Source of the DNA: Chroogloeocystis siderophila 5.2 s.c.1
Lineage (GTDB): Bacteria; Cyanobacteriota; Cyanobacteriia; Cyanobacteriales; Chroococcidiopsidaceae
Direction of reading: 5' to 3'
DNA length: 45,908 nt
Assembly (NCBI RefSeq): GCF_001904655.1
Contig: NZ_MRCC01000026.1
Coordinates: 1-45,908, forward strand
Shown here: positions 9,289-18,522 of the stretch, in pieces
Position numbering within the stretch: the first letter of the stretch is position 1
Layout of the letters: every line of letters starts with the position of its first letter
Notes under the pieces: generated by a model
The model's input: the letters and a program-made list of their open reading frames with translations, nothing else
What the model was told of the DNA's origin: nothing
Database searches by the model: none
Made by a program: the position numbers and the translations under genes

Positions 9289-9334
9289 AGTGTGCGCAGG
9301 CACACTTTGATTGCATAGCCGCGACTTCAGTCGC
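9289..9334. repeat. Intergenic double-hairpin repeat, copy 1
   Basis: Two perfect hairpins occur in tandem: AGTGTGC-GCAG-GCACACT (9289-9306) and GCGACT-TC-AGTCGC (9321-9334). A related element lies near 35,190-35,300, where the AGTGTGC/GCACACT hairpin and an AGCCGCAACTTCAGG remnant recur. It lies directly after the stop of the minus-strand diguanylate cyclase gene and may act as its terminator. Confidence 0.6.
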
Positions 9335-9341
9335 AGGACTT

Positions 9342-11543
9342 CTAGTGCAAAGGAACAGCCTCAGCAAACTGGTAGCAATTCTTACCAATTCGCTTAGCTT
9401 GGTACATTGCCAAATCAGCTTGTTTTACTATCGTTTCTTGGACTGTGCCATTGTTCGGATAAATGCTAATGCCGATGCTGGCAGTAATAGATATGGTGTG
9501 TCCGTTAAGATGGAATTCTTGTGACAGCATTGTTAAAATTTTTTCCGCAACAGTAGCAGCATCATCTGCTTTGGCGATTCCTGGAAGAATAACCGTAAAT
9601 TCGTCACCGCCAAGTCGAGACACAATGTCGCTACCACGCAAACAAAGTGTTAATCGTTGTGCAACTGTCACCAGTAGGCGATCGCCGCTATCGTGTCCGA
9701 GAGTATCATTAACTTGCTTGAATCCATCCAAGTCGATAAACAACAACGCTAGTGATAATTTATTATTTTCTGCCCAGGCAAGCGACTGATTGAGGTGGTC
9801 GTAAAATAACTTGCGGTTGGGTAAACCTGTGAGTGAGTCGTGATAAGCAAGATAACGCAAACGGTCTTGCGAATGTTGTAATTCAGTGTTTGAGCGCAAA
9901 AGTTCAGCAGCGGTGCGCTTGAGTTCCTCTTCAATTCGCTTACGTTCTGTAATGTCGCGCATCACTCCCACTAAAAATAAATTACCCGCCGCGTCTTTGT
10001 GCAGTGATTTTTTAGTCGCAACAAGATGCGTAATGCCTCTAGAATCCGTTACTTCTTCTTCGTTTTCAATCGCATTGCCACTGACGAAAACAATATCATC
10101 CTGTTGCCAAGAAATATCGGCTTGATGTTGCGGGAGAAATTGATAGTCTGACTTTTCGAGTAACTCCTCCAGTGGATAGCCAATAAATTGACAAAATGCG
10201 TCGTTTAAAACGATCCACTGATGCTGTTGGTTTTTGACAAAAACAGGATCGGGAATTGTATTAATCACTTCCTGCAAAAATTCTTTTGATCGCTGTAGCC
10301 CTTCTTGTTGATAGGCGATGTGGCTGGCGATCGCTACCGCACAGCCAGCAATACCCAAGAGTGGCGGAACAACAGGTAGCCACCAACCAGCAGTAAAAGC
10401 GATGTATGTACTACCAACAACTAGCGCAGTGGCGATCACAAGACTTACAATCAACTGAGTTGGTTTACGCAAACGCCAACTCAGCGACGCACCAACAAAA
10501 GTCCATGCAAATATCCACAAACTTTCAGTCAATTTTGACCAAACTTGAATCACTGGACGTCCAATAAGTGCCGCATCGATGATTTGGCTGATAAAATTAG
10601 CATGAAGTTCTACACCCGCGATTGGTTGTGCTGCTGGTGTGAGGAAACTGCTGCTGTAAGGAGTGAAGAAAAAGTCTTTGAGACTAGGTGCAGTAGAACC
10701 GATCAAAACGATGCGATCGCGAAACCATTCGGCTGGTACTTTATTCGTTAAGACATCTGTAAGCGATACCATGCGAAAGCTTGCTTGCGGGTGGCGAAAA
10801 TTAGAGATGATCTGATAACCACCATCATCAGCGTGCGCGTAACCACCGTCATTGCGCTTGAAGCATGGAAACACACTTTTTCCAAGTCGTAGATAGTTGG
10901 GATTTTGTGATGGTTGAGGAGCAATTCCTTGCGATGCCAAATAGCTTAAAGCGAGTTTGAGCGCAAAACTTTCATGCGTTTTATCGTCTGCCGTCCAATA
11001 GAGTAAACTACGGCGTACTTTCCCATCAGCATCTAAAATCACATTATTAAACCCTACGCGATCTTGTTGATTCAAAATCGGTGGGGGTAACACTGCTGGA
11101 CTAAACTGATCTTCGAGTTTTTCAATACCAATTAAGTTGGGAAGCGATTTGTAGGTTTGTTGCAGTTGTTCGTGTCCAGGTTCTACGGGTAAATCTCGGT
11201 AAAGATCTAACCCAATAACGCGGGGTTGGTAACGGTGTAATTGCTGCAATAGCTGCGCAATAATGGTGTCTGGTAACGGCCACTTTCCGATAGATTGCAG
11301 ATCAGCTTCTTCAATGGCAACGATCGCAATTCGTTCGTCTGTAGGTTCAGGTGGGCGTATACGAAAAAATTGATCGAGGGCTGCCCATTCTAAAGATTGG
11401 ATAACCCCAAAGTAACGTAATAATAAGATACAACTAGTAACACTGAGCGCAGTTAGCCATACTCGCCGACGATTGCGTGTGCGTAATTGTTCTCTAAATA
11501 ATCGTTTTTTCGTTCCTTTACTACCGTCTCCAATTATACCCAT
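9342..11543 (-). CDS. CHASE2-PAS-GGDEF membrane diguanylate cyclase
   Basis: This predicted sensor makes cyclic di-GMP from two GTP. There is one N-terminal membrane segment (WLTALSVTSCILLLRYFGVI), then an extracytoplasmic CHASE2 domain (EWAALDQFFRIRPPEP, IVAIEEADLQSIGKWPLPD, VIGLDLYRD, FRDRIVLIGSTAPSLKDFFF) and about three further membrane segments (near 345-415). Next come a PAS domain (TIPDPVFVKNQQHQWIVLND to FLVGVMRDITERK) and a C-terminal GGDEF domain. The active-site signature is intact (SRLGGDEF), and RGSD five residues before it fits an inhibitory I-site, so the enzyme is probably active with product inhibition. No EAL domain is present. I use the ATG at 11543; a TTG at 11588 would add 15 residues. 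Confidence 0.9.
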   Translation of the reverse strand: MGIIGDGSKGTKKRLFREQLRTRNRRRVWLTALSVTSCILLLRYFGVIQSLEWAALDQFFRIRPPEPTDERIAIVAIEEADLQSIGKWPLPDTIIAQLLQQLHRYQPRVIGLDLYRDLPVEPGHEQLQQTYKSLPNLIGIEKLEDQFSPAVLPPPILNQQDRVGFNNVILDADGKVRRSLLYWTADDKTHESFALKLALSYLASQGIAPQPSQNPNYLRLGKSVFPCFKRNDGGYAHADDGGYQIISNFRHPQASFRMVSLTDVLTNKVPAEWFRDRIVLIGSTAPSLKDFFFTPYSSSFLTPAAQPIAGVELHANFISQIIDAALIGRPVIQVWSKLTESLWIFAWTFVGASLSWRLRKPTQLIVSLVIATALVVGSTYIAFTAGWWLPVVPPLLGIAGCAVAIASHIAYQQEGLQRSKEFLQEVINTIPDPVFVKNQQHQWIVLNDAFCQFIGYPLEELLEKSDYQFLPQHQADISWQQDDIVFVSGNAIENEEEVTDSRGITHLVATKKSLHKDAAGNLFLVGVMRDITERKRIEEELKRTAAELLRSNTELQHSQDRLRYLAYHDSLTGLPNRKLFYDHLNQSLAWAENNKLSLALLFIDLDGFKQVNDTLGHDSGDRLLVTVAQRLTLCLRGSDIVSRLGGDEFTVILPGIAKADDAATVAEKILTMLSQEFHLNGHTISITASIGISIYPNNGTVQETIVKQADLAMYQAKRIGKNCYQFAEAVPLH

Positions 11544-11630
11544 GCTTGACGATACCCAACCTTCCCTACTGCTAGATTGCCCAAGCAAGGTTAGGAATTA
11601 TTCAATAGCAACAATTTTTGTAGAAATCAA

Positions 11631-11690
11631 AGGTCAGAGGTCAGTTAACAGTGAAGAGAGTGTGGGAAAACTTTGTCAACTGTCAACTGA
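11631..11690. repeat. 60-bp dispersed repeat (GGTCAGAGGTCAGT family), copy 1
   Basis: About 54 of 60 positions match the segment at 25061-25120 in the same orientation, both ending in CTTTGTCAACTGTCAACTG. CAGTTAACAG and CTGTCAACTG give it an imperfect inverted structure. It sits between the start of the diguanylate cyclase gene and the stop of the VKOR gene. Confidence 0.75.
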
Positions 11691-11700
11691 TCCCTGACTC

Positions 11701-12660
11701 TTACGAGGGAGAGTACTGAAAATTGCGTGGACCTGTGTAGCCAGAAAGTTCTGCTAACTCTTCTAAAGACCTTAAACCAGGATACAACTGACCCTTGATT
11801 TCCCAGGTTGGGAAGCTTTGAATACCTGCGGCTTGACAAAGATCGGGACGCGCGTTTTGACCATCCGCAGCACACTCGATGTGATTAATTTCGGCGTAGG
11901 CTTGTTGTCCAAACAACTGCTTTTGTTCGTGGCAATGCGGACACCACCAAGCGACAAATTCTCTCGCACCAATTTGATTTAAGTGACGTGCTAAAGCTAT
12001 TTCAGCTTCTCCAGAAGTCGTTGTAATTTGCCAACCCACACCAGGCGTTGGCGCTGTTGTTGGGCTTAAACTTGTACTGGTTTGTCCTGGTGTTGTTGCG
12101 GTTGGTTGATTGACTCTCGCGTAGATACCGAGAGTTCCAATGAGGGTAATCATACCGACAACGATCGCTATAAAGAAAATTTGCCCGATATCGTCCCACG
12201 CCCGACCAATAATCGTGAGGACTAAAAGGCTAACTGAGAAAATTGCTGAGGCAATACAGTAAATACAAGTCGCTTGAATTTGCGAAAAGAGCAAATACAT
12301 CAAGTAACCACTGAAGACGGTCATGGCGATCGCACCAGCCAACAGTAGCAACCAGGTCCAATTTTCTACTTGCGAACGCAGTTCTTTTTTGCGTCCTGGG
12401 TTGATTGCCAAAGGTGCCAAAGCAAACGCGCTCATGCTGGCGTAAGCTAAGAAACCAAACAAAGCTAACGGTAAGCCGAACACTGTGGCATAAGGGCTAG
12501 AAAGAACGAGATCGCAGTTTCCCGCAGGACAAGCCGTGGAACTTTGGGTAAATTTTACGATCGTTAAGTATGCGGTAGTCAGTGCGCCTAGCAACGCGAT
12601 CGCTGCGATTAGCGGACGTGACCATCGATGTATCCAAGGAGTAGATCGTCGGCGACTCAT
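11701..12660 (-). CDS. Vitamin K epoxide reductase (VKOR)-thioredoxin fusion protein
   Basis: This membrane oxidoreductase puts disulfide bonds into lumenal or periplasmic proteins and passes electrons to quinone. About residues 15-180 form the VKOR membrane domain with the loop cysteine pair C44/C49 (CPAGNC) and the quinone-side CxxC at 132-135 (CIYC). A Thr/Pro-rich linker (about 185-207) leads to a C-terminal thioredoxin-like domain with CPHC at 240-243 (FVAWWCPHCHEQ) and a cis-Pro-like SFPTWEIKG. The fusion is the standard cyanobacterial/plant arrangement; the plant homologue LTO1 is needed for photosystem assembly. The start is ATG 12660. Its upstream neighbour btpA is also linked to photosystem assembly. 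Confidence 0.93.
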   Translation of the reverse strand: MSRRRSTPWIHRWSRPLIAAIALLGALTTAYLTIVKFTQSSTACPAGNCDLVLSSPYATVFGLPLALFGFLAYASMSAFALAPLAINPGRKKELRSQVENWTWLLLLAGAIAMTVFSGYLMYLLFSQIQATCIYCIASAIFSVSLLVLTIIGRAWDDIGQIFFIAIVVGMITLIGTLGIYARVNQPTATTPGQTSTSLSPTTAPTPGVGWQITTTSGEAEIALARHLNQIGAREFVAWWCPHCHEQKQLFGQQAYAEINHIECAADGQNARPDLCQAAGIQSFPTWEIKGQLYPGLRSLEELAELSGYTGPRNFQYSPS

Positions 12661-12765
12661 GGCTAGTGACTAGTGGCTAATGGCAATATGTCAATACTTA
12701 AGACTTTTTTATTGCCTAAGTTTTATTTTGACAAGTTCAAGGTAGCATTCTATGGCAAACGATGA

Positions 12766-13629
12766 CTAACTCCGCACCCCCGATTCTTGATCTTTGATCC
12801 CCATCGGATCGCCCACCTTTAACGTTTGTAGTTTACTACTGCGTGCAGCTTCGACAAATTGGCTAACGCGAATCGGATCGATTGTTTGCTCGCGGCGACC
12901 GTGCCGTTTCAGGGATGAGGAGACGATCACACCGTCTGCGGCTTGCATTAATGTCGAAATATTTTCCCAGTTCGCACCGCTGCCAATCAGAACTGGCGTA
13001 TCATAAGCTGCTGCTTTGGCAAGTTCTAAATCTTGTAAATCGGGTGGGCTACCTGTTGCCCACCCTGACAAAATGACGGCATCGGCTAAACCCCGCTCGA
13101 TCGTATCTTGTACAGCCACAGTAAGATTTGGCGAACTCAACGGTCGTGCGTGTTTGACAAGCACATCCGCAAAAATTCGGACATCGCTGCCAATTTCGCG
13201 ACGATAGCGCAATAGTTGGTGCGCTTGCCCTTCGATTAATCCTTGATCTGTTGCCATCACGCCCGTGAGAACGTTGACGCGAATGAATTGGGCTTTAACA
13301 ACCGTGGCGATCGCTAAGGCGCTATGCGCGTCGTTCCGCAGGACATTCACGCCAAGCGGAATTGTAACTAACTGCATTAGCCGCTGAATGACTACGGTCA
13401 TCGCACTGACTACTGCTGGATCTACTTGATTTTTCGTAAATGGCGCGTCAAAAAAATTTTCAACGATAATACCATCAACGCCGCCACTCGCCAGCGCTGT
13501 TGCCTCTTGTTCGGCACGGTCAATCACGGCTTTAAGGTTATTACCCCAACCTGGTGCGGTGGGCAACGGTAGTAAATGAACTACGCCGATAATTGGGTTG
13601 GGAGTTTTAAATAGCTGCTTTAAGTCCAC
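12766..13629 (-). CDS. btpA: BtpA family photosystem I biogenesis protein
   Basis: The protein has 287 residues with a TIM-barrel-like pattern: IIGVVHLLPLPTAPGW near the N-terminus, GGVDGIIVENFFDAPF, VNVLRNDAHSALAIA, VRIFADVLVKHARPL, DAVILSGWATG, PVLIGSGANWENI and DGVIVSSSLKRHG. In Synechocystis BtpA is a peripheral thylakoid protein needed for stable accumulation of PSI reaction centre proteins. The start is GTG at 13629 with GGAG five bases upstream. The last dozen residues (MGIKDQESGVRS) look like read-through into repeat-type sequence rather than conserved family sequence. It is transcribed toward the VKOR gene with a gap of about 105 bases containing TAGTGACTAGTGGC-type repeats. Confidence 0.92.
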   Translation of the reverse strand: MDLKQLFKTPNPIIGVVHLLPLPTAPGWGNNLKAVIDRAEQEATALASGGVDGIIVENFFDAPFTKNQVDPAVVSAMTVVIQRLMQLVTIPLGVNVLRNDAHSALAIATVVKAQFIRVNVLTGVMATDQGLIEGQAHQLLRYRREIGSDVRIFADVLVKHARPLSSPNLTVAVQDTIERGLADAVILSGWATGSPPDLQDLELAKAAAYDTPVLIGSGANWENISTLMQAADGVIVSSSLKRHGRREQTIDPIRVSQFVEAARSSKLQTLKVGDPMGIKDQESGVRS

Positions 13630-14063
13630 TTTTTCTCCACTACAGACGCTTCAGCTTCAGCGCGGTTAAAATAAGCAACTTAAATCGTACACGCAGCGAT
13701 GACATAATTTATCCTTTGCTGGAGTTAGCAGCACAGTATTCATAAGATATGTTAAGATATAAACTAGGTGAAACGGAGTTTGCCACTCTAACATCAAGCT
13801 AGGTAACAAACATTATTGTTCCTACGATGAAAACACTGCATCGGGCAAGAAGGGTAGCTTAATACCAGTTTAACAATTGGTATTTCTCTAAGTTTAAAGT
13901 TAAGAAATTTAAACGAAATCTCTTTTTATCCTCTAAGCCCAGCAATGAAAACGGCATCAATATCCATTGTTAGCGCTGGTGGAGTAAGCTGACGACCTGT
14001 GTTTGTAAAGCAGTAAAATCCGCTGGCGATAATTTCGACTGCAAAACACAAGCGACTTACTGT
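13630..14063. other. Divergent intergenic region between btpA and rimO-crhR
   Basis: About 430 bases with promoters for both directions. Around 13,745-13,770 there is a TATGTT/AAGATATAAACT-rich stretch that could hold a -10 element for the plus-strand operon. AATACCA and TGGTATT form a 7-bp inverted repeat near 13,861-13,885. If transcription starts near 13,770, rimO would have a 5' leader of nearly 300 bases. A short minus-strand coding-like frame at its right edge is listed separately. Confidence 0.45.
13926..14051 (-). CDS. Possible 41-residue protein or gene remnant opposite the rimO leader
   Basis: A frame read from a TTG at 14051 gives a peptide with a natural-looking composition: [17 protein letters not shown] followed by [20 protein letters not shown], ending in TAA at 13926. 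The start lies 12 bases from the rimO ATG on the opposite strand. I do not recognise it and see no strong ribosome-binding site. It may be a short conserved gene, the 3' end of a decayed gene, or chance. Confidence 0.3.
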   Translation of the reverse strand: MCFAVEIIASGFYCFTNTGRQLTPPALTMDIDAVFIAGLRG

Positions 14064-15383
14064 ATGGGTGATAAGCCAACAATTGCGATTTCTCATTTGG
14101 GCTGCGAGAAAAACCGAATCGATACGGAACACATGCTAGGGCTTTTAGTTCAAGCTGGCTATGGTGTAGATACAAATGAAGAACTAGCAGATTATGTCAT
14201 CGTTAATACCTGTAGCTTTATTCAAGCGGCGCGGGAAGAATCTGTACGAACTTTGGTAGAACTAGCAGACGCGGGAAAAAAGATTGTAATCGCGGGGTGT
14301 ATGGCGCAACACTTTCAGCAGGAACTCTTAGAAGAGTTACCCGAAGCAGTAGCAGTGGTAGGAACAGGAGACTATCACAAAATTGTTAATGTAATTCATC
14401 GGGTTGAAGCAGGAGAACGCGTTCAAGAAGTAACTGCTGAACCAACGTATATTGCGGATGAGACGACACCACGCTATCGGACAACGACAGAGGGTGTTGC
14501 GTATCTGCGCGTTGCGGAAGGATGTGATTATCGCTGTGCGTTTTGCATTATTCCACATCTGCGAGGAAATCAGCGATCGCGCTCGATTGAATCGATTGTG
14601 GTAGAAGCCGAACAACTTGCAGCGCAAGGCGTGCAGGAAATTATCTTAATTTCGCAGATTACGACAAATTACGGTGTCGATCTTTATGGAGAACCGCGAT
14701 TAGCCGAACTGCTGCAAGCATTAGGGAAAGTTGGTATTCCCTGGATTCGGATGCACTATGCCTATCCTACAGGACTGACACCAAAAGTCATTGAGGCAAT
14801 TCAAGCAACGCCGAATGTTTTACCTTATTTAGATTTACCATTACAGCACTCACACCCAGAAATTCTGCGCGCGATGAATCGTCCTTGGCAAGGGCGCGTC
14901 AACGACGGAATTATCGAACATATCAAGCAAGCAATTCCGCAGGCGGTGCTACGAACAACCTTTATCGTTGGATTTCCTGGAGAGAGGGAAGAACACTTTG
15001 AGCATCTACTACAATTTGTTCAGCGTCATGAATTCGACCATGTAGGAGTATTTACATTTTCTCCAGAGGAAGGAACTCCAGCCTACAGCCTGCCAAATCA
15101 GTTATCGCAAGAAGTCATGGAAACCCGACGCGACGCGGTAATGGAAATTCAGCAGCCGATTTCGTTGCGTAAGAATCAGCAAGAAGTCGGCAAAGTTGTG
15201 GAAGTGCTGATCGAGCAAGAAAATCCAGAAACTGGAGACCTTGTGGGACGTTCTGCCCGATTTTCTCCGGAAGTTGATGGTTTAGTTTATGTTCAGGGTG
15301 CAGCGCGGCTAGGTTCTCTGGTACCAGTCAAGATTACCGATGCCGATATTTACGACCTTTATGGTCATGTCGTTAACAACTAG
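14064..15383 (+). CDS. rimO: Ribosomal protein S12 methylthiotransferase RimO
   Basis: RimO is a radical SAM enzyme that adds a methylthio group to an aspartate of ribosomal protein S12. The UPF0004 N-terminal domain shows the three cluster cysteines C14 ([10 protein letters not shown]), C50 (VNTCSF) and C79 (IAGCMAQ). The radical SAM motif is C154-x3-C158-x2-C161 ([16 protein letters not shown]). Later motifs [18 protein letters not shown] and TFIVGFPGE fit the family, and a TRAM domain closes the 439-residue protein. The HLGCEKN form favours RimO over MiaB. The start is ATG 14064. crhR follows after 50 bases. This rimO-crhR order matches the cold-regulated dicistronic pair known from Synechocystis (slr0082-slr0083). 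Confidence 0.95.
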   Translation: MGDKPTIAISHLGCEKNRIDTEHMLGLLVQAGYGVDTNEELADYVIVNTCSFIQAAREESVRTLVELADAGKKIVIAGCMAQHFQQELLEELPEAVAVVGTGDYHKIVNVIHRVEAGERVQEVTAEPTYIADETTPRYRTTTEGVAYLRVAEGCDYRCAFCIIPHLRGNQRSRSIESIVVEAEQLAAQGVQEIILISQITTNYGVDLYGEPRLAELLQALGKVGIPWIRMHYAYPTGLTPKVIEAIQATPNVLPYLDLPLQHSHPEILRAMNRPWQGRVNDGIIEHIKQAIPQAVLRTTFIVGFPGEREEHFEHLLQFVQRHEFDHVGVFTFSPEEGTPAYSLPNQLSQEVMETRRDAVMEIQQPISLRKNQQEVGKVVEVLIEQENPETGDLVGRSARFSPEVDGLVYVQGAARLGSLVPVKITDADIYDLYGHVVNN

Positions 15384-15433
15384 TTAATGGCGCGTTGATT
15401 GCAAGTGAAACACAGTACATATTAGGAGATTAG

Positions 15434-16828
15434 ATGAATTTTTCCTTTGAAAGCTTGGGTCTTTCAGAAGCACGTATTCAACATTTAGAAAAAATTGGAT
15501 TTACAGCAGCGACAAATATTCAAGCGCAAGCAATTCCTCACTTACTTGCAGGGCGCGATGTTGTCGGACAATCGCAAACTGGTACCGGAAAAACAGCCGC
15601 ATTTTCATTGCCAATTTTAGAGCGCATCGACCCAAATCAAAGATCGGTGCAAGCTTTAATTTTGACACCCACACGCGAGTTAGCGGTACAGGTAAAAGAA
15701 GCGATTTCTAGCTTTATCGGCGAGCAAAATATCCGTGTAGTAGCAATTTATGGCGGACAATCGATTGACCGACAAATGCTACAACTCAAGCGTGGCGTGC
15801 AAATTGTTGTTGGTACGCCAGGGCGGGTGATTGATTTGATTGATCGCGGTAGCTTGCAGCTAAATCAAATTAATTGGATGGTATTAGACGAAGCCGATGA
15901 AATGCTCAGCATGGGCTTTATTGATGATGTAGAGAAAATTTTACAGACTGCACCGAGCGAACGGCAAACAGCTTTATTCTCTGCCACAATGCCACCGTCG
16001 ATTCGTCAATTAGTGACAAAGTTTTTGCGATCGCCCGTAACAGTGACAGTCGAACAGCCAAAAGCAGCACCAACACGCATCAATCAAGTTGCGTACTTAG
16101 TTCCCCGCCATTGGACAAAAGCACGCGCCTTACAACCGATTTTGGCGCTGGAAGATCCTGAATCTGCTTTAATCTTTGTGCGCACTCGAAAAACGGCGGC
16201 TGAACTTACAAATCAACTACAAGCAGCAGGTTACAGCGTAGACGAATATCACGGCGATTTAACGCAGCAAGCACGCGAAAGACTGTTAATGCGTTTTCGG
16301 AACAAGCAAGTACGCTGGGTGATTGCGACTGATATCGCGGCGCGTGGCTTAGATGTCGAAGATTTGACGCACGTCATCAACTATGACTTACCTGATAGTG
16401 TCGAAACTTATGTCCACCGCATCGGGCGAACTGGGCGTGCAGGTAAAGAAGGAACCGCGATTTCGTTGGTACAACCGTTTGAACGACGCAAACAGCAATT
16501 GATTGAGCGTCACGTTCGTCAAAGTTGGAAAGTCATTTCTATTCCAACGCGAGCGCAGATTGAAGCACGTCATTTAGAAAAACTGCAAGGTCAAGTACAA
16601 GAGGTTCTATCAGGAGAACGTTTAGCTTCGTTCTTACCCATTGTGCGCGATTTAAGCAACGAATACGACGTCCACGCGATCGCTGCTGCTGCATTACAGA
16701 TGGCGTATGATTCAACTCGTCCCGCTTGGATGCAGTCAGAAGCCGCAACAATCGAACCCGATAAACCATCGACACCGAAACCGATTTTGCGTTCAGCGCG
16801 ATCGCAGTCTGTATCGAAAAATAGCTAA
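15434..16828 (+). CDS. crhR: DEAD-box ATP-dependent RNA helicase, CrhR type
   Basis: This 464-residue protein unwinds and anneals RNA. It carries the Q motif (IGFTAATNIQAQAIP), Walker A SQTGTGKT (47-54), PTREL, GTPGR, the DEAD box at 152-155, SAT (183-185), then in the second RecA domain IFVRTRKTA, DIAARGLDVE and HRIGRTGRAG. The C-terminal extension past about residue 365 lacks an obvious RNA-recognition fold. AGGAG six bases before the ATG gives a good ribosome-binding site. In Synechocystis the homologue is induced by cold and by reduction of the electron transport chain and is co-transcribed with rimO; the same pairing is seen here. The stop lies three bases from that of the convergent ICMT-like gene, so transcripts could overlap. 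Confidence 0.93.
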   Translation: MNFSFESLGLSEARIQHLEKIGFTAATNIQAQAIPHLLAGRDVVGQSQTGTGKTAAFSLPILERIDPNQRSVQALILTPTRELAVQVKEAISSFIGEQNIRVVAIYGGQSIDRQMLQLKRGVQIVVGTPGRVIDLIDRGSLQLNQINWMVLDEADEMLSMGFIDDVEKILQTAPSERQTALFSATMPPSIRQLVTKFLRSPVTVTVEQPKAAPTRINQVAYLVPRHWTKARALQPILALEDPESALIFVRTRKTAAELTNQLQAAGYSVDEYHGDLTQQARERLLMRFRNKQVRWVIATDIAARGLDVEDLTHVINYDLPDSVETYVHRIGRTGRAGKEGTAISLVQPFERRKQQLIERHVRQSWKVISIPTRAQIEARHLEKLQGQVQEVLSGERLASFLPIVRDLSNEYDVHAIAAAALQMAYDSTRPAWMQSEAATIEPDKPSTPKPILRSARSQSVSKNS

Positions 16829-16831
16829 ATT

Positions 16832-17344
16832 CTAATAAATTCCAGGAATTAGCTTTTTAACGCGTTGACAATAGTCTGGATAATCTGGATACTTCTGGGT
16901 TAGCCAGGCTTCTTCTTTTCTAGCCTTAGCATCAAAAAAAGCAAATAAAATTACGCTTCCTACTAAGTGCGACAAACTGAGCGCGAATACAGTCCAACTC
17001 AGTGCAGCTAAGATGACACCACTGTAGAGTGGATGGCGCACGATATGATAAACGCCAGTTTGCACTAATTGTCCTTCGTTTTTAGGGTATGGCAGCGGAG
17101 TCAGATTACTACCTAGATCCCTTAAGCCTTTAAGAAGAAAAATAGTAGCAACTAATCCTAATCCAAAGGCTACAGCCCATACGAAGTATATTAAATTACT
17201 AGATTTGTTAATTATGGCAGGTTGGTAAACAGGTAACCCCAAGAAGCTCAATATCAAAAAAACTTGGGCAAGTACCCAATATTCGCCTCGTTGGTTGTTA
17301 CGCCATCCTACACGCGTGAAGCCCCAATCAGTTAAAAGTTTCAT
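16832..17344 (-). CDS. Isoprenylcysteine carboxyl methyltransferase (ICMT) family membrane protein
   Basis: The 170-residue protein has four to five hydrophobic segments and the signature GVYHIVRHPLYSGVILAALS, followed by FFDAKARKEEAWLTQKYPDY. This is the pattern of the ICMT/phospholipid methyltransferase superfamily, which uses S-adenosylmethionine at the membrane. Bacterial members rarely have a known substrate, and no prenylated protein is expected here, so the specific function is open. The start is ATG 17344. It is convergent with crhR. Confidence 0.8.
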   Translation of the reverse strand: MKLLTDWGFTRVGWRNNQRGEYWVLAQVFLILSFLGLPVYQPAIINKSSNLIYFVWAVAFGLGLVATIFLLKGLRDLGSNLTPLPYPKNEGQLVQTGVYHIVRHPLYSGVILAALSWTVFALSLSHLVGSVILFAFFDAKARKEEAWLTQKYPDYPDYCQRVKKLIPGIY

Positions 17345-17394
17345 CGTTAGAGAGTTTATAGGGAAAGCAGTCGTCTTTCCCTATGCTACTCGGC

Positions 17395-18342
17395 TCATCG
17401 CCAAGAACGACTTGCTAAATCTAGTTGTGTGAATTCATCTTCACTTAGTTTCCAGCCTAAAGCACCAGCATTTTGTTTGACTTGTGCGGCTGTTTTTGCA
17501 CCAGCAATGGGGATAACATTACCTTGAGCGATTAACCAGTTGAGTGCGACTTGCGCAGGCGTGCGATCGCGTTTTGCCCCGATTTCTCGCAGTAAAGATA
17601 ACAACGGTTCTATTTTCCGCAAACCATCATTGCTAAAACGGGGATCAATTCGCCGCGCACCAGTAGGAGTTTCAGAATTGTCGGCTGAGTATTTACCTGT
17701 TAGTAAGCCCTGTGCTAATGGGCTATACGCTAAAATTGTCACGCCCAATTCGCGTGCTGTATCGAGGATACCATTCGTTTCAATTTGCCGCGTAATTAGC
17801 GAGTAACGGACTTGATTCACTGCTAAACGTACGCCGCGCTTAGCTAATAAATTATGGGCTTCGCGCATTTGTTCGGCGGAATAGTTGCTGACACCGATCG
17901 CCTCAATTCTGCCGCGTTGCACTTCATCGGCTAAGGTGTTCATCAAGGTTTCTTGACTGAGCAAGAAGGTAAAAGGCCAATGTACTTGATAGAGTGTGAC
18001 TTTGGTTAATTGCAGGCGTTTTAAACTATCGGTTAACGCATCCGATACAGATTGACCTGTAAATCGCCAAGGAAAAGGACCAAATTTAGTTGCAATCTGG
18101 ACGGGTTGCGTTGTCTGCTGCATGAACTGTGCTAAAAATTCTTCAGACTGCCCAAATCCGTAAATTTCGGCAGTATCAAAGAACGTGGTTCCTGCTTCTA
18201 CAGCAGCGTTGAATGCTTCGCGTAGTTGATTTGCATCGTAGTCGCTACCGTAACTCCAGAACAGTTTGTCGCCCCAAGCCCACGTACCAATACACAAAGG
18301 TGTAACTGCAGGACCATCTTGTCCTAATCTAATTGTTTCCAC
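17395..18342 (-). CDS. Aldo/keto reductase
   Basis: This is an NAD(P)H-dependent oxidoreductase of 315 residues. The catalytic tetrad is visible: D56 (FFDTAEIYG), Y61, K86 (IATKFGP) and H121 (YQVHWPF). Later motifs are IGVSNYSAEQM, VNQVRYSLITR, ILAYSPLAQGLLTGKY and the cofactor-binding IPIAGAKTAAQVKQN. The substrate is unknown. The start appears to be GTG at 18342. It is divergent from the PucC-like transporter gene, with about 180 bases between. Confidence 0.9.
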   Translation of the reverse strand: METIRLGQDGPAVTPLCIGTWAWGDKLFWSYGSDYDANQLREAFNAAVEAGTTFFDTAEIYGFGQSEEFLAQFMQQTTQPVQIATKFGPFPWRFTGQSVSDALTDSLKRLQLTKVTLYQVHWPFTFLLSQETLMNTLADEVQRGRIEAIGVSNYSAEQMREAHNLLAKRGVRLAVNQVRYSLITRQIETNGILDTARELGVTILAYSPLAQGLLTGKYSADNSETPTGARRIDPRFSNDGLRKIEPLLSLLREIGAKRDRTPAQVALNWLIAQGNVIPIAGAKTAAQVKQNAGALGWKLSEDEFTQLDLASRSWR

Positions 18343-18522
18343 TTATGACTACCACTTCTTTACACTTCTTTATATTCTTCTAGTGTATCGTTGTGGATTG
18401 GGTAGGTACGACCAGTCAAAATGATAATTTCAGTCGCGTTTTGCGTAAGGTTTGTATTTGAAAATGAAGTAGTGATGCGATCACTTTTGAGCATCTAAAA
18501 TCTAATTCCGGTTTAAGTCATT

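Noticed and set aside
9040-9303. 87-codon minus-strand frame
   Set aside because: It runs through hairpin repeats, has no protein-like pattern and no ribosome-binding site.
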